From the NCBI GenBank assembly GCA_039809305.1, contig JBDHUT010000017.1:1-13911 (forward strand): a stretch of 13,911 bases of DNA, in the 5' to 3' direction. Source of the DNA: JALHNF01 sp039809305 (GTDB lineage: Bacteria; Patescibacteriota; Minisyncoccia; Phycocordibacterales; UBA5272). Numbering within the stretch: position 1 is the stretch's first letter; the number at the start of each line of letters is the position of its first letter. Below the pieces are notes generated by a model that worked only from the letters and a program-made list of their open reading frames with translations, ran no database searches and was not told the DNA's origin. The position numbers were made by a program, and so were the translations under genes. Positions 1 through 5,783 of the stretch are shown here, in pieces.

Positions 1-60
1 TAAAAAGTAAGCTAGTATAATTAATATTGTTCCAATAAAGCCAATTATTTGATAAAACAT
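1..60 (-). CDS. Membrane protein, N-terminal 20 codons only (partial)
   Basis: An ATG on the minus strand at 60-58 opens a frame that runs out of the window after exactly 20 codons. The peptide begins MFYQIIGFIGTI and continues ILAYFL, so it is almost wholly hydrophobic with small Gly residues and looks like a first transmembrane helix. The composition recalls short multi-pass membrane proteins of the PQ-loop or CBU_0592 type, but 20 residues cannot prove a family. The gene follows tRNA-Gly on the same strand with about 34 bases between, all AT-rich and with no clear terminator, so co-transcription is possible. No Shine-Dalgarno is seen. An open frame this short could be chance; its membrane-like composition is the main support. 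Confidence 0.45.
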   Translation of the reverse strand, partial: MFYQIIGFIGTILIILAYFL

Positions 61-94
61 AAATCTATATAAATAAAAAGTTATAATTTTTTTG

Positions 95-165
95 TGCGGG
101 TAGGGAGAATCGAACTCCCGTCTCGAGCTTGGCAAGCACGTGTTCTAGCACTAAACCATACCCGC
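95..165 (-). tRNA. tRNA-Gly (anticodon GCC)
   Basis: The minus strand folds as a cloverleaf. The acceptor stem is GCGGGTA with TACCCGC, the D stem GTTT with GAAC, the anticodon loop TTGCCAA with GCC at 133-131, and the T arm GGGAG-TTCGATT-CTCCC. The discriminator base is A at 95. The next bases read CAA, so the CCA end is not encoded. Two features are off-pattern. The anticodon stem (CGTGC with GCTCG) has a U-U mismatch at 29:41 (plus-strand positions 138 and 126). The D loop has C where nearly all tRNAs have G19 (plus-strand position 148). It still has an intact acceptor stem, T arm and promoter, so I call it a gene rather than a relic. Confidence 0.93.
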
Positions 166-180
166 TTAAAATATGAGGTC

Positions 181-209
181 ATTATACGGTATATGGATTT
201 TTTTTACAA
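181..209 (-). promoter_or_regulatory. Promoter of tRNA-Gly
   Basis: On the minus strand TTGTAA (209-204) and a perfect TATAAT (186-181) are separated by 17 bases, the standard sigma-70 spacing. The predicted start falls near 174, about nine bases before the mature tRNA 5' end at 165. The match and position make this one of the clearest promoters in the window. Confidence 0.75.
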
Positions 210-216
210 TAAAGCG

Positions 217-222
217 TATACT
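217..222 (+). promoter_or_regulatory. -10 element of tRNA-Arg (and probably cca)
   Basis: TATACT lies about 20 bases before the tRNA-Arg 5' end, putting the start near 229. I see no good -35 hexamer at 16-18 bases and no TG extension. The call rests on the -10 match and its position between the divergent tRNAs. Confidence 0.5.
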
Positions 223-241
223 CTTCTCATCACAGAAATAT

Positions 242-313
242 GCTCCTGTGGTGAAATGGATATCACAACGGTCTTCGGAACCGTTATTGGGGGTTCGAAT
301 CCCTCCGGGAGCA
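242..313 (+). tRNA. tRNA-Arg (anticodon UCG)
   Basis: This is a full cloverleaf. The acceptor is GCTCCTG with CGGGAGC, the D stem GTGA with TCAC and a loop carrying GG, the anticodon stem ACGGT with ACCGT, and the loop CTTCGGA gives anticodon TCG at 275-277. The variable loop is TATT and the T arm GGGGG-TTCGAAT-CCCTC. The discriminator is A at 313 and the next bases are CAA, so CCA must be added after transcription. UCG decodes CGA and possibly other CGN codons by wobble. Most bacteria instead use an ACG tRNA edited to inosine, so the decoding set of this genome may differ. The CCA-adding enzyme gene starts 30 bases downstream with no terminator between. Confidence 0.95.
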
Positions 314-343
314 CAAAATAAAAGCTTTTTCTGTGGATTTCGT

Positions 344-1831
344 ATGAAATTCGCGATACCAAAAGAAGTACTCAGTATAACTGAAACATTGCAAAACAAT
401 GGTTTTGAGGCGTATGTGGTGGGTGGTTCAGTCCGTGATTTAATAATGGGAAGGCAACCAAAAGATTGGGATGTAACGACAAACGCAAGTCCTGATGCTA
501 TACAAAATATTTTTCCACGTACGGTATACGAAAACACTTTTGGTACTGTTGGTGTGGTTACAGATACCGACGATGAACAACTAAATAATAAGCCAGATTC
601 CTTACGAATCGTCGAAGTTACGCCATACAGAAGAGAAGGTAAATATGTTGACAGCCGACATCCTGAAAGTATCACCTTTGTTAGTTCTCTTGAAGAAGAC
701 TTAGCACGTCGCGACTTTACTATTAATGCAATTGCATATAATCCAAAGGACAATTCAATAAAAGACCCTTTTGACGGTAAAAAGGACATTAAAGACAAAG
801 TAATAAGAACAGTTGGTGATCCAGATACAAGGTTTTCAGAGGACGCACTTCGGCTTATGAGGGCAGTTAGATTTAGTTCGCAACTTAATTTTTCTTTGGA
901 ATTAGAGACTCAAAAAGCAATTAGTGGGTTACATATGAAACTAAAAAATGTTTCTGTTGAAAGAATTCGAGATGAATTTATAAAAATACTATTGTCTGAT
1001 AATCCCATGTTTGGACTTTTCATGTGTAACGCTTTAGGGTTACTACAGCATTTTTTACCAGAATTAGAAATGGGGGTACACGTGAAACAAAATCAGGCTC
1101 ACAGTTTTGATGTTTGGGGTCATAATTTACGAACTTGCCAACATGCGGCTGATAAAAAATGGAGTCTTGATTTACGTTTAGCGGGCTTATTTCATGATAT
1201 TGCAAAGCCACATACTAGGAGATGGTCAAAAGAGAAAAACGACTATACTTTTCATGGTCATGAAGTTGTTGGAGGTAAAGTTACACGTGAAATAATGTCT
1301 AGAATGAAGTTTTCACGTGAAATGATTGATAAAGTATCGACTTTAGTTCGTTGGCATATGTTTTTTTCTGACACTGAACAGGTTACATTATCTGCTGTCC
1401 GAAGAATTGTTTCAAATGTTGGAGAAAAGAACATTTGGGATTTAATGAATCTACGTATTTGTGATCGAATTGGTACCGGTCGTCCTAAAGAAAACCCCTA
1501 TCGATTTAGAAAGTATAAGGCAATGGTTGAGCAGGCGCTTCGTGATCCAATTTCAGTTAAAATGCTTAAGATAAATGGGGAACAGATAATGGAAGTTACA
1601 CATGAAACTCCAGGTCCTAAAATAGGGTATGTTCTACATGTTCTTCTTGAAGATGTCTTAGAAGATCCAAAAAAGAATAATTTTGATTATTTAGCTGAAA
1701 AAGCTAAAGATTTAATACTTCTTGATATAGCCGAACTAAAAATAAGAGCAGATAAAGGTAAACAAAAAAAAGAAGACCTTGAAGAATTTGAAGTCAAAAA
1801 GTTACATATGAAACATAATGTTTCTAAATAG
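344..1831 (+). CDS. cca: CCA tRNA nucleotidyltransferase with HD domain
   Basis: This cytosolic enzyme adds or repairs the 3' CCA of tRNAs using CTP and ATP, without a template. The 495-residue protein opens with the class II nucleotidyltransferase head: GGSVRD at 27-32 and the metal-binding DWD at 41-43. RRDFTINA follows at 122-129, then the RFSEDALRLMRAVRF neck motif typical of the CCA-adding/poly(A) polymerase family. An HD phosphohydrolase domain follows, with LFHDIAKP and H284-D285. The frame is open further upstream, but that extension would be read through tRNA-Arg, so I choose the ATG at 344. No Shine-Dalgarno precedes it. The gene sits 30 bases behind tRNA-Arg and is probably co-transcribed. 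Both tRNAs here lack an encoded CCA, so the enzyme should be essential. A poly(A) polymerase is a less likely reading of the same family. Confidence 0.92.
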   Translation: MKFAIPKEVLSITETLQNNGFEAYVVGGSVRDLIMGRQPKDWDVTTNASPDAIQNIFPRTVYENTFGTVGVVTDTDDEQLNNKPDSLRIVEVTPYRREGKYVDSRHPESITFVSSLEEDLARRDFTINAIAYNPKDNSIKDPFDGKKDIKDKVIRTVGDPDTRFSEDALRLMRAVRFSSQLNFSLELETQKAISGLHMKLKNVSVERIRDEFIKILLSDNPMFGLFMCNALGLLQHFLPELEMGVHVKQNQAHSFDVWGHNLRTCQHAADKKWSLDLRLAGLFHDIAKPHTRRWSKEKNDYTFHGHEVVGGKVTREIMSRMKFSREMIDKVSTLVRWHMFFSDTEQVTLSAVRRIVSNVGEKNIWDLMNLRICDRIGTGRPKENPYRFRKYKAMVEQALRDPISVKMLKINGEQIMEVTHETPGPKIGYVLHVLLEDVLEDPKKNNFDYLAEKAKDLILLDIAELKIRADKGKQKKEDLEEFEVKKLHMKHNVSK

Positions 1832-1903
1832 TTCAATAGAAAATTTAATAGTCAGAATTTTATTTTAAAAGACAATAAAGGTCACATACTGAAAGAGTGT
1901 TTG

Positions 1904-1912
1904 TGTTATACT
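1904..1912 (+). promoter_or_regulatory. Extended -10 promoter of recJ
   Basis: The sequence TTTGTGT-TATACT carries a TG extension at 1904-1905 and the -10 at 1907-1912. No convincing -35 is present, as is common for extended -10 promoters. The predicted start is near 1919-1920, only about five bases before the recJ ATG at 1925. The transcript would be nearly leaderless, and no Shine-Dalgarno is present. Confidence 0.55.
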
Positions 1913-1924
1913 GTCTGAAATCGC

Positions 1925-3694
1925 ATGAACTATCAGGTACGAGGTGTTTTAGGGAACGAAGAATGGCAAAAGGGTATTTCTCCGCTTAGTGCATTACTTC
2001 TTAAGAACCGTGAAATTTCGGAAAGTTTTGAATCTTTTTCTTCCCCTAATTACGAATTAAGTATAAACAACCCTTTATTAATAACTGGAATGGAGCGCTC
2101 CGTTGAACGTATTTTAAAGGCTATTAATAATAATGAGCAAATAGCCATTTACTCTGATTATGATTGCGATGGTATTCCAGGAGCTGTCGTTTTTTCTGAT
2201 TTCTTTAAAAAAATAGGGTACGAAAAGGTTATTTACTATATACCACATCGTCATAAAGAAGGGTACGGTCTTAATATGCTTGCTATTGATAGTCTTAAAG
2301 ATAAAGGGGTAACATTTATAATTACAGTTGATTTAGGTATTACAAACATTAAAGAGGTTGCTTATGCGCAAGAGCTAGGGATTGATGTAATTGTTACAGA
2401 TCATCACTTACCACATATAGAGTTTGTTGATGGGGTAGAGATGCAAATTTTACCTCCTGCTTATGAAGTTATTAATACTAAAAAGACTGTTGAAACATAT
2501 AAAGAAAAAATGCTTTGTGGGTGTGCAACTGCGTGGAAAGTTGTATGTGCAATTCTAATGTATGTTAAAACTACTAATAAAACAGAAAAGACTGTTTTAG
2601 ACCAAAAGATATTTGATATACCGGAAGGTTGGGAAAAATGGTCTTTAGATATGGTTGGCCTCTCTACTATTGCTGACATGGTACCGCTTACTGGTGAGAA
2701 TAGAACTTTAGCCTTGTATGGTTTAAAAGTTTTGAGAAAAAGTAAGCGTATGGGTCTTAAAGCACTCCTTTTAAGTGCTCGAGCAAATCAAGATGGGTTA
2801 AATGAGGATGATATTGCTTTTACGATTGCGCCTCGACTTAACGCTGCGTCTCGTATGGATACACCAGAGCTTGCGTTCAGGCTTTTGTCTACTGATGATT
2901 ATGCTGAAGCACAAGAATTGGCAAAATCCTTAAATTCATTAAATACAAATAGAAAAGAAAGCGTTGGTTCGATTATGAAAGAGGTCCATAAAGAACTACA
3001 CAGTCAGGAATTAGCAACTGTTGTTGTTATTGGTAATCCAACTTGGTCTCCAGGAATACTTGGACTTATTGCAAGTAAGGTTCTTGATACATATGGTAAA
3101 CCCGTTTTTGTGTGGGGAAAAGCTGAAGAAGAGAATCAGTTCAAGGGATCATGTCGGAGTGATGGATCAGTGAATTTGGTTGATCTTATGCTTGCTGTAG
3201 AACCTAATGTTTTTGCGCATATGGGTGGGCATGAACTTGCAGGAGGGTTTTCTATATTTAAAGAACATATTCACACCCTAGAAACACGACTAATAAAAGG
3301 GTATGAATCTGTTAAGAAAAATGATTATACTGCTGCTAAGAATATTTTTATTGACTGTGAGCTTCCACTTTCTTTGGTCAATTACAAAACAATGGATGAT
3401 ATCGACAGACTTGCACCGTATGGAGTAGGGAACCAAAAACCAACTTTCTTATTTAAGGATCTCGAAATTATTGAAGTACGTCATTTTGGAAAAGAAAATA
3501 ACCATCTTGAATTAAGATTAAAAAGATTAGATGGAGAAATAAAATCATATGGTTATTTTATGGGCGCACATAGCTTCGAAAAAAACGTTGGTGTACTTGA
3601 AGTTGGAAAAAAAATTTCAATAGTAGGGCAGTTAGAACGAGACTTGTATGGTTCTAGAAAAAATATAAAAGTGAGAATTGTTGATGTGGTATAA
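1925..3694 (+). CDS. recJ: Single-stranded-DNA-specific exonuclease RecJ (DHH family)
   Basis: RecJ degrades single-stranded DNA 5' to 3' in recombination, mismatch repair and fork repair. The 589-residue length is close to E. coli RecJ (577). DHH-phosphoesterase motifs appear in order: SDYDCDG at 77-83 (motif I), VDLGI from 135 (motif II), TDHH with D159-H160-H161 (motif III), then STIADMVPL and RLNAASRM. The DHHA1 half carries GGHELAGG with GGH at 434-436. The last 110 or so residues fit the RecJ OB-fold. Motif II usually reads VDNGI or VDCGI; Leu after the Asp is a minor variant, and the metal-binding Asp is kept. The gene stands alone behind a 93-base gap and faces secreted-protein gene A tail to tail. 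Its own transcription end is not obvious, because the hairpin at 3701-3720 has its U tract on the other strand. Confidence 0.92.
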   Translation: MNYQVRGVLGNEEWQKGISPLSALLLKNREISESFESFSSPNYELSINNPLLITGMERSVERILKAINNNEQIAIYSDYDCDGIPGAVVFSDFFKKIGYEKVIYYIPHRHKEGYGLNMLAIDSLKDKGVTFIITVDLGITNIKEVAYAQELGIDVIVTDHHLPHIEFVDGVEMQILPPAYEVINTKKTVETYKEKMLCGCATAWKVVCAILMYVKTTNKTEKTVLDQKIFDIPEGWEKWSLDMVGLSTIADMVPLTGENRTLALYGLKVLRKSKRMGLKALLLSARANQDGLNEDDIAFTIAPRLNAASRMDTPELAFRLLSTDDYAEAQELAKSLNSLNTNRKESVGSIMKEVHKELHSQELATVVVIGNPTWSPGILGLIASKVLDTYGKPVFVWGKAEEENQFKGSCRSDGSVNLVDLMLAVEPNVFAHMGGHELAGGFSIFKEHIHTLETRLIKGYESVKKNDYTAAKNIFIDCELPLSLVNYKTMDDIDRLAPYGVGNQKPTFLFKDLEIIEVRHFGKENNHLELRLKRLDGEIKSYGYFMGAHSFEKNVGVLEVGKKISIVGQLERDLYGSRKNIKVRIVDVV

Positions 3695-3720
3695 AAAAGA
3701 GCGAAGCATGAATGCTTCGC
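3692..3720 (-). terminator. Intrinsic terminator of secreted-protein gene A
   Basis: A perfect inverted repeat at 3701-3720 (GCGAAGCA, loop TGAA, TGCTTCGC) is followed on the minus strand by TCTTTTTTAT. It lies about 28 bases past the stop of gene A. Read on the plus strand the hairpin has no T tract after it, so it is at best a weak stop for recJ. Confidence 0.85.
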
Positions 3721-3747
3721 CGATAGTTTGATGTGCCTCATCATCGT

Positions 3748-4395
3748 CTACTCAAATCCATCTGAAAGCAGTGGTGGTTGCCAGACATAGCTGCGTTGTG
3801 CACCATATTGGAACTGCTCCGGCGCGAACCCTATTTGTCCTGAGGTTCCCCCGATAACGTTTGGGTTTGTGGGTGGTCCATAGCCACAAAACAGGTGTGT
3901 AAGGTATGTAACACCGCCCGACCTTCCTGCGTCGGGTTGGATATTAACTTGGGTTGTAAGTGTGATAAGCCCTCCAAAAGTTAAAGGGGTGGAGAGTCCT
4001 ACATCACACATATAAAGGTTGGCCGTGAGTGTTCTGCCTTGGCACTGACTTAGTGTAGGTATGAATACTTGTTCGGATCCAGCCTGATCTCTGATCGACA
4101 AGTTTTTAAATGTTTTGTCGATTGCAAACTCACCAGTTACCGCATCTTGATAGTCCCAGTTGATTTGCTCCTGTTGGCCAAATTTCAAAATGACAACTAG
4201 AAGTCGGTACATTGTTGTCGATCCGTGCTCTGGGAAGTTTGCGATGAACTCAAACTTGCAAAGTTCTGTGTTTGCAGTATCGCTATACACAGGTCCGGTC
4301 TGCTGTGTTGATGATTGTTGCACGAATGTCACAGGTCCCGCTGTGACAGTCGTGGTAACTGAAAGTAAAAAAAGAACACACATGAAGATCTTCAT
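3748..4395 (-). CDS. Secreted protein A, single copy of an unrecognised domain, DGFE tail
   Basis: Function unknown. From the ATG at 4395 the protein has 215 residues and starts with a good signal peptide (MKIFMCVLFLLSV, probable cleavage after TVTA at 19). A TTG 48 bases upstream keeps the frame open, but it lies at the predicted transcription start and would spoil the signal peptide, so the ATG is preferred. The middle resembles each half of protein B: Ile92-Asp93-x2-Phe96, then Cys118 after 21 residues, then Cys130 after 11 more. The extreme C-terminus is PLLSDGFE, close to the end of B. The gene has its own promoter, 5' hairpin and terminator. Ribosome-site match is weak (GAAGA). An extracellular beta-sandwich domain is a guess from the alternating hydrophobic pattern and paired cysteines. 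Confidence 0.75.
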   Translation of the reverse strand: MKIFMCVLFLLSVTTTVTAGPVTFVQQSSTQQTGPVYSDTANTELCKFEFIANFPEHGSTTMYRLLVVILKFGQQEQINWDYQDAVTGEFAIDKTFKNLSIRDQAGSEQVFIPTLSQCQGRTLTANLYMCDVGLSTPLTFGGLITLTTQVNIQPDAGRSGGVTYLTHLFCGYGPPTNPNVIGGTSGQIGFAPEQFQYGAQRSYVWQPPLLSDGFE

Positions 4396-4414
4396 TCTGT
4401 TCTTCGTGCTGTTT

Positions 4415-4440
4415 AGGTGCGAGGTTATTCTCGTGCACCT
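4415..4440 (-). other. 5'-terminal mRNA hairpin of gene A
   Basis: On the minus strand AGGTG-(CA)-CGAG pairs with CTCG-CACCT around a six-base loop, giving nine base pairs with a two-base bulge. The predicted transcription start is about 4441, so the stem would form at the very 5' end of the mRNA. Such stems are known to shield mRNAs from 5'-dependent decay (ompA is the classic case). The role here is inference. Confidence 0.55.
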
Positions 4441-4447
4441 CAAAAAT

Positions 4448-4476
4448 AGAATGTCACAAAGTTGTTTTTATGTAAA
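4448..4476 (-). promoter_or_regulatory. Promoter of gene A (same type as gene B)
   Basis: On the minus strand TTTACA (4476-4471), 17 bases, then CATTCT (4453-4448), preceded directly by TGTGA, which fits the extended -10 pattern TRTGn. The core TTTGTGACAT is identical to that upstream of gene B at the same distance from TTTACA. The predicted start is about 4441. Confidence 0.6.
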
Positions 4477-4490
4477 GAATGGTTGTTGAT

Positions 4491-4521
4491 AATAAAAAGA
4501 GCCGGGCGCTATGCGCCCGGC
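4491..4521 (-). terminator. Intrinsic terminator of secreted-protein gene B
   Basis: A nine-base-pair GC-rich stem (GCCGGGCGC, loop TAT, GCGCCCGGC) at 4501-4521 is followed on the minus strand by TCTTTTTATT. It lies about 40 bases past the stop of gene B. The junction GGC-TCTTTTT resembles that of the gene A terminator (CGC-TCTTTTTT). Confidence 0.9.
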
Positions 4522-4537
4522 TTTCCGGTCTCATCTT

Positions 4538-4555
4538 CAACACATCCGTGTGTTG
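4538..4555. repeat. Second hairpin in the 3' untranslated region of gene B
   Basis: CAACACA and TGTGTTG form a perfect seven-base-pair stem around TCCG. It lies between the gene B stop (4563-4561) and the terminator. No T tract follows on either strand, so it is not a terminator itself. It may protect the mRNA 3' end, which is inference. Confidence 0.5.
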
Positions 4556-4560
4556 GGGAG

Positions 4561-5646
4561 TTAGTCTTCGAATCCGTCGTCGAAGACCGGATCCGGGAGG
4601 GTTGTTACCAAGCTCCGTGACGCACCCAAGACTCTGGATGCAGGAAGACGGACGCTTCCTCCTGCGGAGAGTGAGCAGTTGGCAACACCGGAAACCTCAA
4701 AGCCCCCTTGAATCGTGGAAGCTTGAGACATCCCGATATTTGCCCGCATACTCCACTCCTCTGAGTCACCAGCATTCATGGTGTGCGCGATTGGAATCGA
4801 GCATCGCCATGAGTTGCTTGTGATCTGTTGAGTGCATTGTGACGGATTGAAACTCGCCACAACCACACCTCCTGGATTTGCCACCACAGCGAAAGATGAG
4901 AACACGTTGTCGATTGTGCTCACATCCCAGGCGGCACCAGTTACCTCAACCTGTACTTCGATGCTGCTGCAAGTTGAGGTTCCTATGCCGCTCCCCATTG
5001 TTACTTGCGTAACCATGAGCACTGCGTCCAGTGTCCCTCGTTCAATATCACTGCTTGGCGAATTTTGCGAGAGGGTCATCACTGGTTGCGGTGGTTGGTC
5101 TTGCACTTGTCGAAAGGATGATTGCACCACCGCATTCGGGATCGTCTCCAGCCCACCGCCAGTGATCTGAACGTTTGGTATGGATGCTGGGAAAAATCCC
5201 GCTTGAAGTTGACCTGTCGGCGCGCCACTCGGGATGGATGCGACAATACACCACTCTCGCGAGATACCCGCTCCGAGCCCGTAGGGTGGCACGAGGTTCA
5301 TCTCGCAAACCCACGACGTAGAGGTATACACTGCACCAGGACAGGTAGATGGTGTGAGTGGACCTACGACTGTAGTGCCCAGGTTGTCGACAATCTTCAC
5401 TTGCGTGAAGTCGTTGTCGACAGTCGCGGCACTCCATGCTGGGGACGGAGCAACTTTTCTGAAACGCAGAGAGACGGCGTTCCATGTTGCTCCGGGCACG
5501 GATGACAAGTTGCCGCACATCATCACTTGGTCAGGGATTCCACGGAAGATGGGCCCGGCCGGCGTTGTTGGTGAAATTGTTAGGGTCGTCTGTCCGAAGA
5601 CAGACGAGGAAAAAAATACAAAGAGCAGGGTGAGAACTCGCAGCAT
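4561..5646 (-). CDS. Secreted protein B, two tandem copies of an unrecognised domain, DGFE tail
   Basis: Function unknown. The 361-residue protein begins with a signal peptide (MLRVLTLLFVFFSSSVFG, likely cut before Gln19). Two colinear repeats follow, about 21-164 and 189-330. Paired landmarks sit 166-169 residues apart: W71/W240, D77-N78/D246-N247, F80/F249, C102/C271, SWVC with C114 and SWRC with C282, EW at 132 and 298, QAGF and QGGF. A Pro/Gln-rich linker joins them. The protein ends PVFDDGFED. The start is fixed by a strong Shine-Dalgarno (AAAGGAGG, six bases before the ATG), unlike most genes here. The gene is visibly GC-rich: I count 39 of 60 G+C in 5221-5280 against 21 of 60 in a recJ stretch (2221-2280). 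That suggests acquisition or different selection. Possible roles are a surface or secreted binding protein; nothing catalytic is recognisable. Confidence 0.85.
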   Translation of the reverse strand: MLRVLTLLFVFFSSSVFGQTTLTISPTTPAGPIFRGIPDQVMMCGNLSSVPGATWNAVSLRFRKVAPSPAWSAATVDNDFTQVKIVDNLGTTVVGPLTPSTCPGAVYTSTSWVCEMNLVPPYGLGAGISREWCIVASIPSGAPTGQLQAGFFPASIPNVQITGGGLETIPNAVVQSSFRQVQDQPPQPVMTLSQNSPSSDIERGTLDAVLMVTQVTMGSGIGTSTCSSIEVQVEVTGAAWDVSTIDNVFSSFAVVANPGGVVVASFNPSQCTQQITSNSWRCSIPIAHTMNAGDSEEWSMRANIGMSQASTIQGGFEVSGVANCSLSAGGSVRLPASRVLGASRSLVTTLPDPVFDDGFED

Positions 5647-5651
5647 GACGG

Positions 5652-5659
5652 GCCTCCTT
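5652..5659 (-). promoter_or_regulatory. Strong Shine-Dalgarno of gene B
   Basis: Minus-strand AAAGGAGG lies six bases before the ATG at 5646. It is the only near-perfect anti-16S match in the window and decides the start. Neighbouring genes such as recJ, rnhA, comEC and the surface protein have none. Confidence 0.8.
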
Positions 5660-5670
5660 TGTCATGTTTT

Positions 5671-5693
5671 GAACTCGAGACTATCTCGAATTC
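5671..5693 (-). other. 5'-terminal mRNA hairpin of gene B
   Basis: GAATTCGAGA and TCTCGAGTTC pair over ten positions (nine Watson-Crick, one G-U in RNA) around a three-base loop. The predicted start from the promoter is about 5697, so the stem begins about four bases into the mRNA, as in gene A. The dyad could also be a repressor site just downstream of the start. Confidence 0.6.
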
Positions 5694-5703
5694 TTCAAGA
5701 AAT

Positions 5704-5732
5704 ACTATGTCACAAATAATTTATTTTGTAAA
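5704..5732 (-). promoter_or_regulatory. Promoter of gene B
   Basis: On the minus strand TTTACA (5732-5727), a 17-base spacer, then CATAGT (5709-5704), with TGTGA just upstream as an extended -10. The segment TTTGTGACAT matches the gene A promoter base for base. The predicted start is about 5697, giving a leader of about 50 bases. Confidence 0.65.
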
Positions 5733-5768
5733 TGTTTTATAAAAATGTATTAAGTCTATTTATTTGCG

Positions 5769-5777
5769 TGATACAAT
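5769..5777 (+). promoter_or_regulatory. Extended -10 promoter of rnhA-comEC, predicted leaderless
   Basis: TGA-TACAAT gives an extended -10 with the hexamer at 5772-5777. Seven bases further is 5784, the A of the rnhA ATG, so the mRNA should start on the start codon. No Shine-Dalgarno is present. No clear -35 is visible. Confidence 0.55.
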
Positions 5778-5783
5778 TTTTAT

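Noticed and set aside
320..329. AAAAGCTTTT palindrome between tRNA-Arg and cca
   Set aside because: Too short and AT-rich to form a terminator stem; cca is probably read through from the tRNA promoter.
173..343. Upstream extension of the cca reading frame (57 extra codons)
   Set aside because: It would be translated through tRNA-Arg at 242-313, and the CCA-adding family begins near the ATG at 344.
3701..3720. Hairpin as a terminator for recJ
   Set aside because: No T tract follows on the plus strand; the T tract is on the minus side, so it serves gene A.
4396..4443. TTG start for secreted protein A, 16 codons upstream
   Set aside because: It coincides with the predicted transcription start, its codons form the 5' hairpin, and it would place polar residues before the signal peptide.
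4479..5719. Several plus-strand and minus-strand open frames inside gene B (for example 4832-5170, 5048-5518, 5122-5505)
   Set aside because: They are shadows of the GC-rich gene B; none has a ribosome site or a recognisable domain, whereas B has a signal peptide, an internal repeat and a strong Shine-Dalgarno.
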